Source: Chryseobacterium gleum (GTDB lineage: Bacteria > Bacteroidota > Bacteroidia > UBA10329). Taken from it: a stretch of 51,987 bases of DNA. The stretch spans positions 1 through 51,987 of the forward strand of contig CAMDOM010000017.1 of the NCBI GenBank assembly GCA_945903645.1, given 5' to 3'. The translations under genes were made by a program, and so were the position numbers. Position 1 is the stretch's first letter. Each line of letters begins with the position of its first letter. The notes below the pieces were generated by a model. That model did no database searches. It was not told the DNA's origin and saw nothing but the letters and a program-made list of their open reading frames with translations. Below, one piece after another: positions 7,504-16,101 of the stretch.

Positions 7504-9061
7504 AGTGTGATTCTAATGCTTTGTTGAGCATTTCTTCATTCATAGTGTATAGGGTAGAAGCAAGGGTTATTGGGTCTGATTTCCCCATTTCCTCCAAAAT
7601 TCTATCGCGTTTAGCGTGATTTTGAACCAGTTTTTCTAGCAACTCTGCCTTTACCAAAGCAAGCGGTTGATTATAAGCCAACACTTCCGATTCAATAAGT
7701 AATTCGAAATAGCATAGGAATACGGTCTGCAATTGACCTTGAGGAGTATCAATCAACAGATTTGACAATTTGGTAAGTAAAGCTACCTCTTTGTCTATGT
7801 AGGATTTATCCGAAATGGCGCAGTATTGCTTGATGGAACTTTTAACGGTGTCGATGTTCCAATCTATAATGGGTTCGCGTTTAAAATGAACCTTAGTTAT
7901 TGAATATTGATTTTCAGAAGATTTTAGCTCCATGTGCTTTTCGGCCAACCATCCTTCTAACAATTGAATGAAGTCAGTGTATGCATGAATGCTCATATTT
8001 CGGGCATTCCGTGTATTTCCTTCAAGTTTTGCAACTGTTATTGCCTTGAGAAAGTGGATAACCTCGGTCAATTTTTCCACAGGCATTTCACGCAAGGAGT
8101 ATTTCGAAGGCGAAAACACGGCATTGAAATACAGATACAATTCCTTGTTTAAACAAAAGGTTAGTAGGTCGGGAAGTTCTTTCCAATTGAGCGTTATAGG
8201 GCACGCTGCCAAAGAGATGAAGGTTCCCTTTCGTTTGGTATAGCTTCGGAAAAACTCCAAGTTTTCCATCACCTTGTCAAATTGACCATTTACGCGAATA
8301 GCGTGATAGGTGTCTCGGTTTACAGAATCGACAGATAAGATTATTCCTGCTTGCAGTCCTTCTAGCAAGCCTTTTACTCTATCCGTAAGAAAAGTGCCAT
8401 TGGTAGTAATATGGAGCCTAATACTTGGATTTACTTTTCGTATTCTCTCCCAAATACGAACATAAATGTCAATCATAAAAGGCTCACCGCCCAAGAACTT
8501 TGCATCTGTCAAATGCGGGAGAAATTCCTCTAACTGGTCTACAAATCGATCATCATAAGGAGACATAATAGGAGGGAGTTTTTCTCTATTCTTTCGAATG
8601 CTTGATGAGAAATAGCCGTTACACATCACGCATTCAAGATTGCATTTATTACTCATTTCAAACTCCATCACTTTGGGATAGATTGGGCTACCTACAGCCT
8701 TTTTCCAAGTTCTAGATATGCGTGCCTTGGCTGTATTTGGAACAAATTCATCATAGTATTTGGCTCGAACACCATGAAAATTGCCAGCAGAAATCATTTT
8801 GCCGCATTCCAAGCAGCCTCCTCCGAGATTGTTTTCGGCTACAAAGCCGCGCAAGGAGGCAACGCTTGCTCCTTCCCAAATGGCGCGAATACTCTGAGCA
8901 GGCCAAGTGCCAAGAACATGTTTAGAGTTGTAGCAACATGCGCGAACATTGCCGTTTTGCTCAAAATTGAGATTTACTGTAGGTGCATGACACACCAATG
9001 AGCAATCCGTATTTGGCCTTGTTAGGCCATATTGCTTAAGTAAACTAGAATCTAGTTTCAT
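7496..9061 (-). CDS. radical SAM protein, N-terminal SPASM/twitch type
   Basis: 521 residues. Core cluster C140, C144, C147 (CNLECVMC); accessory cysteines C24, C42/C43, C83 and C86; LGGEPF near residue 200. It is a close paralogue of the two genes it faces. Here it is the last gene of a minus-strand operon, and its ATG overlaps the TGA of the glycosyltransferase gene upstream (9058-9061), tying a radical SAM protein directly to glycosyl transfer. That link is the best hint in the window that the subfamily works on a glycan or glycolipid. The C-terminal 170 residues are unassigned. Confidence 0.85.
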   Translation of the reverse strand: MKLDSSLLKQYGLTRPNTDCSLVCHAPTVNLNFEQNGNVRACCYNSKHVLGTWPAQSIRAIWEGASVASLRGFVAENNLGGGCLECGKMISAGNFHGVRAKYYDEFVPNTAKARISRTWKKAVGSPIYPKVMEFEMSNKCNLECVMCNGYFSSSIRKNREKLPPIMSPYDDRFVDQLEEFLPHLTDAKFLGGEPFMIDIYVRIWERIRKVNPSIRLHITTNGTFLTDRVKGLLEGLQAGIILSVDSVNRDTYHAIRVNGQFDKVMENLEFFRSYTKRKGTFISLAACPITLNWKELPDLLTFCLNKELYLYFNAVFSPSKYSLREMPVEKLTEVIHFLKAITVAKLEGNTRNARNMSIHAYTDFIQLLEGWLAEKHMELKSSENQYSITKVHFKREPIIDWNIDTVKSSIKQYCAISDKSYIDKEVALLTKLSNLLIDTPQGQLQTVFLCYFELLIESEVLAYNQPLALVKAELLEKLVQNHAKRDRILEEMGKSDPITLASTLYTMNEEMLNKALESHFS

Positions 9062-11097
9062 GAAAAGTAAAGGTCCATAAATCGTTTGACTGCTCTAACC
9101 ATTCTTCCGTGCCTAACTTCATTTTTTGCTTTTGCCCACAAGGAAGTTGGTTTTTGTGATAACCCATGAGCATGTAATAATTCGGCAAAAAAGGAATTAT
9201 GATAAAAGTTCTGCCGATTAATTTTTCTAGACCGCCATTCCTCATTTTGCCAATGTATGAATATCCAAGGTTCAACAGGCCTGGCAGCACTGTGAATAAA
9301 GCTAGAGGTGGTTTCCCATTGGTCGGGGTTGCTTACTTCCTTGCTGATATAACCTTCTAAACCAAGCTTTACTATATTTCGGTTAAGTATATCTATTGGG
9401 GCGTGCCAATCTGTATTTCCTTCATTAATAGTAGTGTGTGCTTCCTCAAAACAAACACGCATCAACTCACTTCCCTTTGGACATTTCATAAGATTTCCAA
9501 CCACTTTTAGCTCATGATGCGGCCGAAAGAAGTACGCCTTTTCGATATAGATGTGTCTAAGGCAAGTAATATCCATGTCGGTCCACCATCCTCCCTTTTC
9601 ATAGAGAAGTTTATAACGAAATATGTCCGAAAATCCTGCGAAGCTTCCCTTTCCATGCCCGAAAGTATTCCTGTGCGTATATGAAAAGACCTGACTTCGG
9701 GGAATAATTTCATTGGCATCAGATAGCACCACACCTTCTGGCAATGGGGTCGTGATTGTTTCGTAAGTCCACAACTTAAAAGAGTGTCCCAAATCCAAGA
9801 AAGAACGAATGGTAAGTAATTCCAAAAGTGAAAGTTCTTTACCAATCCAAAGGCTATTGAAAACCTGTCTATCTGCGTTAAGATGTATTCCTGTGCGGTG
9901 CTCAACAGCCTTCCAAACATCCCATTTTTCATCGCCCCAATGATGAAACACATGGATGAAGTTGGGGTTAATTCTTTCTTTGGAGGATTCTGTCAAAAAC
10001 TGCAATTCTCCAAGGTGCAGATTGAGTGGATAATCATAATCGGCAATATGATTAAAACTAATAGGCAAAACAGAAGCGTTCTGCAATCCCATTTCCCACA
10101 CAGTTGAAATTAGCGTTCCCTGATCTCTAGTTTTCCAATTGGGGAGTGTAAAAATCAGCATCGTGCGTTCGTGCCACATATTTAGAAATGCGTGGCTGCT
10201 GTTGTCAAACAAAAACACACCACCATTCCAGTGATGCCAATCTGGCTGAGAAATTTTTGTCCCGAAAGTGGACTCTATGTTTTCAAGAAGATGGTTGCAT
10301 TTGCAGTCGAAAACCTCTTTACCATTTAGGGTCCATATATGCCCGTTTGTCATATCGCAACGATATGAAGTAGAGGCTTCAATTTTTGCTATGGCGCTAT
10401 CTTCACTGGCATAAAGCACGGCATTACCCGCTTTATCGCGCCAAAGCTTTTCTTTTTTAAAGTAGACAAAATCGTTATTGAGAATGAATTTATTGGGCGA
10501 CAACCAAAACCTTAATGTGAGCCACAGATAGGGTAAACGGTCTTTTTTTATCTCTAAGAACAACTGCTCTAGTTGTTTCTTTTTCTCTAAATCCTCCCTT
10601 TCTCGTTCTAGATAATGATACTTTTTTTCAAGATGATGGTATTTTGCAAATAGCTTCTCAAGTTGTTTTGAAGGCTCAATGCAACCACAATGAATAGCCG
10701 ATGGACTAAATTGATCCATGCGACAGAGATCATGAGCAAATGTGATGGGTGCAGAATAATGGTCAAAGACGCTATCCACTTGATGGTTTAAACCAACAAC
10801 ATCTGTATCTAAGTAACAATAGGTAGGACCATTTGGAAGAAAATGGTGTAAGGACGTTTTTAGAAAAATGCTGGCCTGATGATTATCTAAATGCACAGGT
10901 GTTTGAACATGAATGACGCTATCATGCCTTATTTCACCCTTATTTCTAGTTAAATCGGTGATTACAAAAATGTTCTTGTTAGAAAATTTTTGAAGTGCAG
11001 CTAGCGAATAGTTTAGCTCAGAAATATGCTCCTCTGCTCCACATACTACAAATACAAACGCAGATGATGTGTTATTTGTAGTCGTTTCAGGCATCAT
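9058..11097 (-). CDS. two-domain glycosyltransferase fusion
   Basis: 679 residues with two apparent GT-A-type halves. The first half carries a DxD motif at D97-T98-D99 and, later, WNGGVFLFD near 290-298, as in GT8-like enzymes. The second half carries GGWWTDMD at 502-509, the DxD of the GT32/'glycosyltransferase sugar-binding DXD' family. A charged, coiled-coil-like insert (about 144-186, rich in E, K and L) splits the first half. Metal-dependent transfer of two sugars is likely; donors and acceptor are unknown. It is translationally coupled to the radical SAM gene that follows it. Confidence 0.75.
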   Translation of the reverse strand: MMPETTTNNTSSAFVFVVCGAEEHISELNYSLAALQKFSNKNIFVITDLTRNKGEIRHDSVIHVQTPVHLDNHQASIFLKTSLHHFLPNGPTYCYLDTDVVGLNHQVDSVFDHYSAPITFAHDLCRMDQFSPSAIHCGCIEPSKQLEKLFAKYHHLEKKYHYLEREREDLEKKKQLEQLFLEIKKDRLPYLWLTLRFWLSPNKFILNNDFVYFKKEKLWRDKAGNAVLYASEDSAIAKIEASTSYRCDMTNGHIWTLNGKEVFDCKCNHLLENIESTFGTKISQPDWHHWNGGVFLFDNSSHAFLNMWHERTMLIFTLPNWKTRDQGTLISTVWEMGLQNASVLPISFNHIADYDYPLNLHLGELQFLTESSKERINPNFIHVFHHWGDEKWDVWKAVEHRTGIHLNADRQVFNSLWIGKELSLLELLTIRSFLDLGHSFKLWTYETITTPLPEGVVLSDANEIIPRSQVFSYTHRNTFGHGKGSFAGFSDIFRYKLLYEKGGWWTDMDITCLRHIYIEKAYFFRPHHELKVVGNLMKCPKGSELMRVCFEEAHTTINEGNTDWHAPIDILNRNIVKLGLEGYISKEVSNPDQWETTSSFIHSAARPVEPWIFIHWQNEEWRSRKINRQNFYHNSFFAELLHAHGLSQKPTSLWAKAKNEVRHGRMVRAVKRFMDLYFS

Positions 11098-11147
11098 TTT
11101 CTATTTACTTTTTTCAAGTATCAACCTAGTTTCGTTTTGAACCAATT

Positions 11148-12302
11148 CTAGACGTTATTGAATCGAGTGTTAAGGTACTCAAGCGCAGATTTTTTTTCTT
11201 TGATAAGATCCACTGAAAAAAGTCTAAAAGCCCAATAAATCGGGTAATTTACTGCAAGACTAATCCGTTTCCACAGTTTTACGTAATTGTCTACATACCA
11301 AAATCCATCAACCAATGCTGTTTTGGCTTCATGGGCAAGATGCCACGGAATGAAAAAGAGCAGGTGAACTGGAATCAAGAAAGCCCAAGATATGTTGGTT
11401 GTGATAACCAAGAAAAGAGCACATAGGGGAAACAAGACCTGATAAAACAAATCCGTTAAATGCCTAAATGGTCCAATAACAATAGCGCTAAAAGAATCTG
11501 GCATTAATCGATTCAATTGATACACCGAGTAAAAAGTATATGCTACAGGAATAAGAAAAGCAATGCTGGTGTCATCTGCCGCAAATAGCGAAAACATAAG
11601 GAATAGGGCAAACTCAATAATTAATAGGAATAGCAATAACGCGGAACAATTAACAGGCTTTAGTAGCATTGGTAAAGTAGACATACCTGCCATACGGTCG
11701 TTAAATACATCATTGATTTGATGAATTAGAATGTTTCTAAACCCAATAACTCCGCTAGCAGATAATAGAAAATAGAACCAATTCGGATATGTGAGAAATC
11801 CAGTATACAAGCCGTACGTGTGGAATGACAACCACAATGGTAGAACATATGCGTATGCCATATCCACCACATTTGAAACCAATGGAATTGATTTGAACCT
11901 GAATACTGGAAATGAGTACAGGACAAAGGCTAAAATTTCCGCACCAACTAACATCCAAGAAACGTAGTCGCCTGGCAACCAAAGCCATGGTACAGCAATT
12001 AGTAAACTGCTTGCAGTGAATAATGCAAGTACCACTTTAATAGATAAACTCGATAAACGATTAGGTTTTCCAGAGGAAAAGTCATGCGCAATGTCGAACC
12101 ATTCATTTAAAAGGTATCCAAAAGAGGCAAACCCAATTGTTGTCAAAAACGAAAAAGAGATGAGAAATATTGCCTCTTTGGAGAGTGAGATTTGCAGTTT
12201 CCAAACCCATAGATAAATGCAACCAATAATGAAAGGCAACAGACTCAGCCGCCAATCTCTAGAACGCGTTAGAAAAGAAATTTTGCGCAAAAACGGGTGC
12301 AT
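11148..12302 (-). CDS. UbiA-family membrane prenyltransferase
   Basis: 384 residues, about nine hydrophobic segments. Two Asp-rich motifs of the UbiA superfamily are present: N66-x3-D70-x3-D74 (NEWFDIAHD) followed by GKPNR, and H194QIND198-x3-D202. These bind a polyprenyl diphosphate through magnesium. UbiA enzymes attach prenyl chains to aromatic or sugar-phosphate acceptors; in a glycan locus a polyprenyl-phosphate-sugar carrier is a plausible product, but this is inference. It lies 50 bases before the two-domain glycosyltransferase and 61 bases after the flippase-like gene, in one minus-strand operon. Confidence 0.8.
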   Translation of the reverse strand: MHPFLRKISFLTRSRDWRLSLLPFIIGCIYLWVWKLQISLSKEAIFLISFSFLTTIGFASFGYLLNEWFDIAHDFSSGKPNRLSSLSIKVVLALFTASSLLIAVPWLWLPGDYVSWMLVGAEILAFVLYSFPVFRFKSIPLVSNVVDMAYAYVLPLWLSFHTYGLYTGFLTYPNWFYFLLSASGVIGFRNILIHQINDVFNDRMAGMSTLPMLLKPVNCSALLLFLLIIEFALFLMFSLFAADDTSIAFLIPVAYTFYSVYQLNRLMPDSFSAIVIGPFRHLTDLFYQVLFPLCALFLVITTNISWAFLIPVHLLFFIPWHLAHEAKTALVDGFWYVDNYVKLWKRISLAVNYPIYWAFRLFSVDLIKEKKSALEYLNTRFNNV

Positions 12303-12363
12303 CTACAATAAATACTTAAAACAAAAATCTTGAATACGGGTAATTGAATTTATCAAAAGACGG

Positions 12364-13413
12364 TTAGTTTTTTCTCCATCTGAAAGATTTAACACCATGT
12401 AAATCGAAGATAATCGAACGATCTCTCAAAACGAAATATGCTCCAACAACTATTTCTGGGACGATATAAGCTATATGAAATATTATGGAGGTGAATACGA
12501 ATTGATTGGCCAATTGCTGAGTAACTGGAATATCATGTAGGTCGGCTAAATAAACTAGTGCAGAGTATATTCCGTAATGCATGACACCAAGACTTGATGG
12601 CGCTGAAGGAATAAAAAAAACAACCGCCATAACAATCGATAACAATAAAGCATGTTCAAATCGAATCATTTCGGTCGGTAAATTTCCAATCATCATATTA
12701 ATATAAAAAGTGAATGTACTGGAAACGCCTAGCAGTATAGCGAATAGCATGAATATCACCGCCATACTTCTATTGCCTTTTGAAAATAGCCGATATCTAA
12801 ATTCAACAAAAACAGCATACATAAAACGCGATACTTTTTTTGAAGGGATAATCCAGAAAATGTAACGGGACATTTTGGGGAATTTGTAGGATAAAATGAT
12901 AAAACCGCTTCCTAATCCGCCAATGGCAATAATCATCCATAAAAGGCACGAAAAGCCTTGCTGATTCAGTTTGTAGCTAAACAACAAAACCAGCGAAATA
13001 ATGGAAAGCATAATACCATCAAGAAATTTTTCAGAAATGAATAAAGAAACTGCAGTTCGAAATTTGAGGTTATTGAAACTACAGAAATGTTTAGCCTTTA
13101 CAAGTTCACCAAGGTTTCCAGGTAAGATAGCGTTGTAAAAACTACCTATTAACAATGAACTGAAACCTATAGCTTTGGAAAAGCCTCCGCATTCTTTCGA
13201 AACATAAATGCGCATTCTCCATGAAACTAAAATGCTCGTAAAAACAAATGAAATCATAGAGATGAGGAGTAATATAGCATCACGTAGAGTCAGTTCTAAT
13301 GACTGAAAATCAAGCGAACCCTTATTCAATGTATAAGCAAGTAAAGCGGCACTAAAACCAACCCCAATAAGGTCTTTGGCACCACAACTGAAATTTGTTC
13401 TAGTTTCGTTCAC
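12364..13413 (-). CDS. flippase-like / LPG-synthase-TM membrane protein
   Basis: 349 residues, about eight membrane spans. The motif LPGNLGELVKA near residue 100 matches the conserved LPGRxGE segment of the lysylphosphatidylglycerol synthase transmembrane family (UPF0104, AglD/YbhN-like), here without the soluble synthase domain. Such proteins are often called flippase-like, but their exact role is unsettled. The only start consistent with the in-frame TAA just upstream is a GTG at 13411-13413. It is the first gene of the minus-strand operon leading to UbiA, glycosyltransferase and radical SAM, which fits a lipid-linked sugar role. Confidence 0.75.
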   Translation of the reverse strand: MNETRTNFSCGAKDLIGVGFSAALLAYTLNKGSLDFQSLELTLRDAILLLISMISFVFTSILVSWRMRIYVSKECGGFSKAIGFSSLLIGSFYNAILPGNLGELVKAKHFCSFNNLKFRTAVSLFISEKFLDGIMLSIISLVLLFSYKLNQQGFSCLLWMIIAIGGLGSGFIILSYKFPKMSRYIFWIIPSKKVSRFMYAVFVEFRYRLFSKGNRSMAVIFMLFAILLGVSSTFTFYINMMIGNLPTEMIRFEHALLLSIVMAVVFFIPSAPSSLGVMHYGIYSALVYLADLHDIPVTQQLANQFVFTSIIFHIAYIVPEIVVGAYFVLRDRSIIFDLHGVKSFRWRKN

Positions 13414-13496
13414 GCGTCTATATTACTATAAAAGCTTAAGATAAATTTGTACACAAACCAAGGCTTCGAATACCGTTCTTCGAATCGTCAATAGAA

Positions 13497-14246
13497 ATGA
13501 AGAAAAAAGCGATATTTTTTTTAAGTGAAGAGGACTCATATACCGGAGAGGAACCGCTTTTCTATAATCCTGCTGACTTTGGCTGGGTTAAATCATTAGA
13601 AAATAATTGGACGATAATTCGAGATGAAATGGCTTATATTCTTTCTGGAAACGAAGAGATAAGTCTGAGCAGCTCAAACCCACCTTACTTGTCTAATCCA
13701 AATGCGTGGAAGAACATTTATTTTTATAATTTTCTTTGGAAAAACCATAGGAATTGCCAAAAGTATCCGAATACTTATGCACTTCTTTGTTCAATACCAA
13801 ATCTAACGTTTGCTGAGTTTACAGTATTGGAACCTCATTCTCAGGTTTTACCGCATATAGGAGAAACCAATACAACCATTCGAGGTCATTTGGGAATTGA
13901 CATACCAGGGAGTCTTCCAGAAGTAGGAATTAAGGTAGGGGACGAAATGAAATCTTGGGAGCAGGGAAAGGTGGTTCTATTTAGCGATTGCTACCGCCAT
14001 ACCGTTTGGAATCAAACTGATGGCCGGAGATTTGTTCTTGTTTTTGATGTAATGCGCTCGGAATTTGCAAAAAAGAAATATTGGATGTGCGCCCAATCCC
14101 TTTCTGCATTAACTATAAAATGGTTTGACTCGAAGTTTAATGTACTGCATCGATTACCATTTTTTCTACTAAAACCGATTCATTTTTTTTTGGCCTTTGT
14201 TTGGGTAGTTTATTTACCAATTCAAAACAAATTGAAATTGCCTTAA
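13497..14246 (+). CDS. aspartyl/asparaginyl beta-hydroxylase domain protein
   Basis: 249 residues. The pattern PHIGETN (H120, G122), then RGHLG (H131), then YRHTVWN (H168) and R178 matches the aspartyl/asparaginyl beta-hydroxylase family, Fe(II)/2-oxoglutarate enzymes that use two histidines with a glycine where others have Asp. In bacteria relatives act on lipids or peptides as well as proteins. A C-terminal hydrophobic segment (about 215-240) suggests membrane association. It is divergent from the flippase-like gene and begins a loose plus-strand series. A second, truncated member lies at the right edge. Confidence 0.8.
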   Translation: MKKKAIFFLSEEDSYTGEEPLFYNPADFGWVKSLENNWTIIRDEMAYILSGNEEISLSSSNPPYLSNPNAWKNIYFYNFLWKNHRNCQKYPNTYALLCSIPNLTFAEFTVLEPHSQVLPHIGETNTTIRGHLGIDIPGSLPEVGIKVGDEMKSWEQGKVVLFSDCYRHTVWNQTDGRRFVLVFDVMRSEFAKKKYWMCAQSLSALTIKWFDSKFNVLHRLPFFLLKPIHFFLAFVWVVYLPIQNKLKLP

Positions 14247-14389
14247 TCTTTTATAAAGGCTCGCTTAGAGTTCATTTCGTTCAATATGAGAGAACAAGTA
14301 TTGTGATTGACATTCTAAAATAAATTCCTGCTTCGAAAATCTTCAAAAAACGTGTTCGAAGATTCCAATCCCTACTTTTAACCTCAGAT

Positions 14390-15967
14390 ATGGGACAATA
14401 TCATAAGAGCATTTGCGTTTGTCTTGTTAATCCACCAGTTATCGCGGTGTTGGAACCTTGGTATGACACTCCAACATTTGGAAGAACGGCATTGGCCTAC
14501 CTTGCTGGATATTTAAGACAGTATGAAGGGTTTGAGATTCACATAATTGATGCAAAATTTGAGCGATTATCTTTTCAAGAGGTCGTTAATCGGCTTGTAA
14601 TCTTAAAACCGCATGTGGTGGGTATCACCGCATTTACAAATGAGATTAAGCCAGCAGCATATTTGGCACATCAAATCCATGGCAGTTTAGAAGACTGCAT
14701 TACGGTGATTGGAGGGCCGCATGTAACCGCTATTCCAAAAGAAACATTATCTGAATTCCCCTCATTTGATATAGGAGTTGTTGGTGAGGGAGAAGAAACA
14801 TTCTATCAGTTGTGTGAAGCTGTTAGAACGAAACAGATATCGGGAAAACGTGCGGAAATAAACGGACTAGTTTTCCGCCAAGGAGCCAATTTAATACTAA
14901 CCCCAGCTCGGGAAAGAATTTTAGATCAAGACAGCATTCCTTATCCCGCTTGGGACCTACTTCCTCCAGCGCAAACGTATTTTGTTCAATCTATTCGAGG
15001 TTGTCCGTATAACTGCTTATTCTGCATGAATCCCAATGGAAGGGTGGCTCGTAAACGCTCAGTTCAAAATGTTATGGGAGAATTAGAATGGATTTTGGAG
15101 AAGTTTAGTCCCAAAAGAATAAGTTTTGGAGATGAACTGTTCAGTGTAGATATGGCTAGAACAGCAAATCTGCTAGATGCTATGTCAAGCGCAGGAATAG
15201 GCCATCGCGTAAAATGGGATGTACAAACGCATGTGCATTATGTGAATGCCTCTCTGTTTCGCAAATTCAAACAGGCCAATGTGGAGCGAGTTGAATTAGG
15301 TATTGAAACAGGTGATGAAGAGAGCTTGAAAAAAATGGGGAAAGGCACCTCGTTGGAAACCATTCTAGTTGCTTGCAATGCGGCACAATTGGCCGGTGTA
15401 ACAATTGGAACATTCTTTTTGCTCGGGCAACCAAATGAAACCATATCAAGCCTTAAGAAGACGGTTTCTTTAGCCGTAAAAATTAATCCAGACTTGCCAA
15501 TGTTTGGCTTAATGACTCCATACCCTGGAACTGAGGTTTCCCGTATGGCAGCTAAAGGAGAAGGCGGTTACAAATTGCTTACAACAGATTGGGACTTGTA
15601 CAATAAACAGATTGGAGGTGCCATGAAATTCGCGGGTTTGACTAGAAGGCAAATAGAGTGGTTTCAGATAAAAGCATATTTAAAAGTCTACATCTACAAT
15701 AGAAGGTGGATAGATTTGCGCGATTTCGTGTGGGAATATCGGGTGGCCGCTTGGGAAGTGCTTAAAAAAATGGTGTTTGGAAAATTATCTGTCGGGGCGT
15801 CCTCTTTGAAACCAGCGGATTACGATGCTTTATTTAACCAATTATCGAGCTTGCCGTTTTCGGTTATGGTAGAGGCCAGGGCAAAATGGAATACTACCCA
15901 ACAGGAAGAACTGAAAAGAGCTAAGCGAATGTCTCCTGAGCTTTTCGAAAGCATAAAAGGGGTATAA
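14390..15967 (+). CDS. B12-binding-type radical SAM protein
   Basis: 525 residues. An N-terminal Rossmann-like cobalamin-binding domain (about 10-150, with IGGPH at 107-111 and VVGEGE at 130-135) precedes a radical SAM core with C205, C209, C212 (CPYNCLFC). The usual DxHxxG cobalamin ligand motif is not seen; the equivalent place reads DAKFERLS (54-61), so any cobalamin would bind without the lower histidine. Members methylate unreactive carbons, cyclise or epimerise. The family is common in glycan and lipid modification clusters. It sits 143 bases after the beta-hydroxylase and 134 bases before the dehydrogenase. Confidence 0.85.
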   Translation: MGQYHKSICVCLVNPPVIAVLEPWYDTPTFGRTALAYLAGYLRQYEGFEIHIIDAKFERLSFQEVVNRLVILKPHVVGITAFTNEIKPAAYLAHQIHGSLEDCITVIGGPHVTAIPKETLSEFPSFDIGVVGEGEETFYQLCEAVRTKQISGKRAEINGLVFRQGANLILTPARERILDQDSIPYPAWDLLPPAQTYFVQSIRGCPYNCLFCMNPNGRVARKRSVQNVMGELEWILEKFSPKRISFGDELFSVDMARTANLLDAMSSAGIGHRVKWDVQTHVHYVNASLFRKFKQANVERVELGIETGDEESLKKMGKGTSLETILVACNAAQLAGVTIGTFFLLGQPNETISSLKKTVSLAVKINPDLPMFGLMTPYPGTEVSRMAAKGEGGYKLLTTDWDLYNKQIGGAMKFAGLTRRQIEWFQIKAYLKVYIYNRRWIDLRDFVWEYRVAAWEVLKKMVFGKLSVGASSLKPADYDALFNQLSSLPFSVMVEARAKWNTTQQEELKRAKRMSPELFESIKGV

Positions 15968-16101
15968 TGCGTTTATTTGACAGCAATTTCGAACGCTTAA
16001 ACAAAACAGTTTAAAAATTGAGTTCAAAACGAATCCCCACTTATTCTGGTTCTTATCTAAGTCATTCAGTTAAAACTCGTTTTAGGTAAAGACAACCATC
16101 A

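Noticed and set aside
9507..9953. 148-codon minus-strand frame in another frame of the glycosyltransferase
   Set aside because: The main frame carries the DxD motifs of both halves; this frame has none and is taken as a shadow.
14331..14366. Hairpin with CTTCGAA and TTCGAAG before the B12-type radical SAM gene
   Set aside because: Alternative 7-bp pairings compete in an AT-rich stretch, with no T-run and no conserved form elsewhere; too weak to call a regulatory element.
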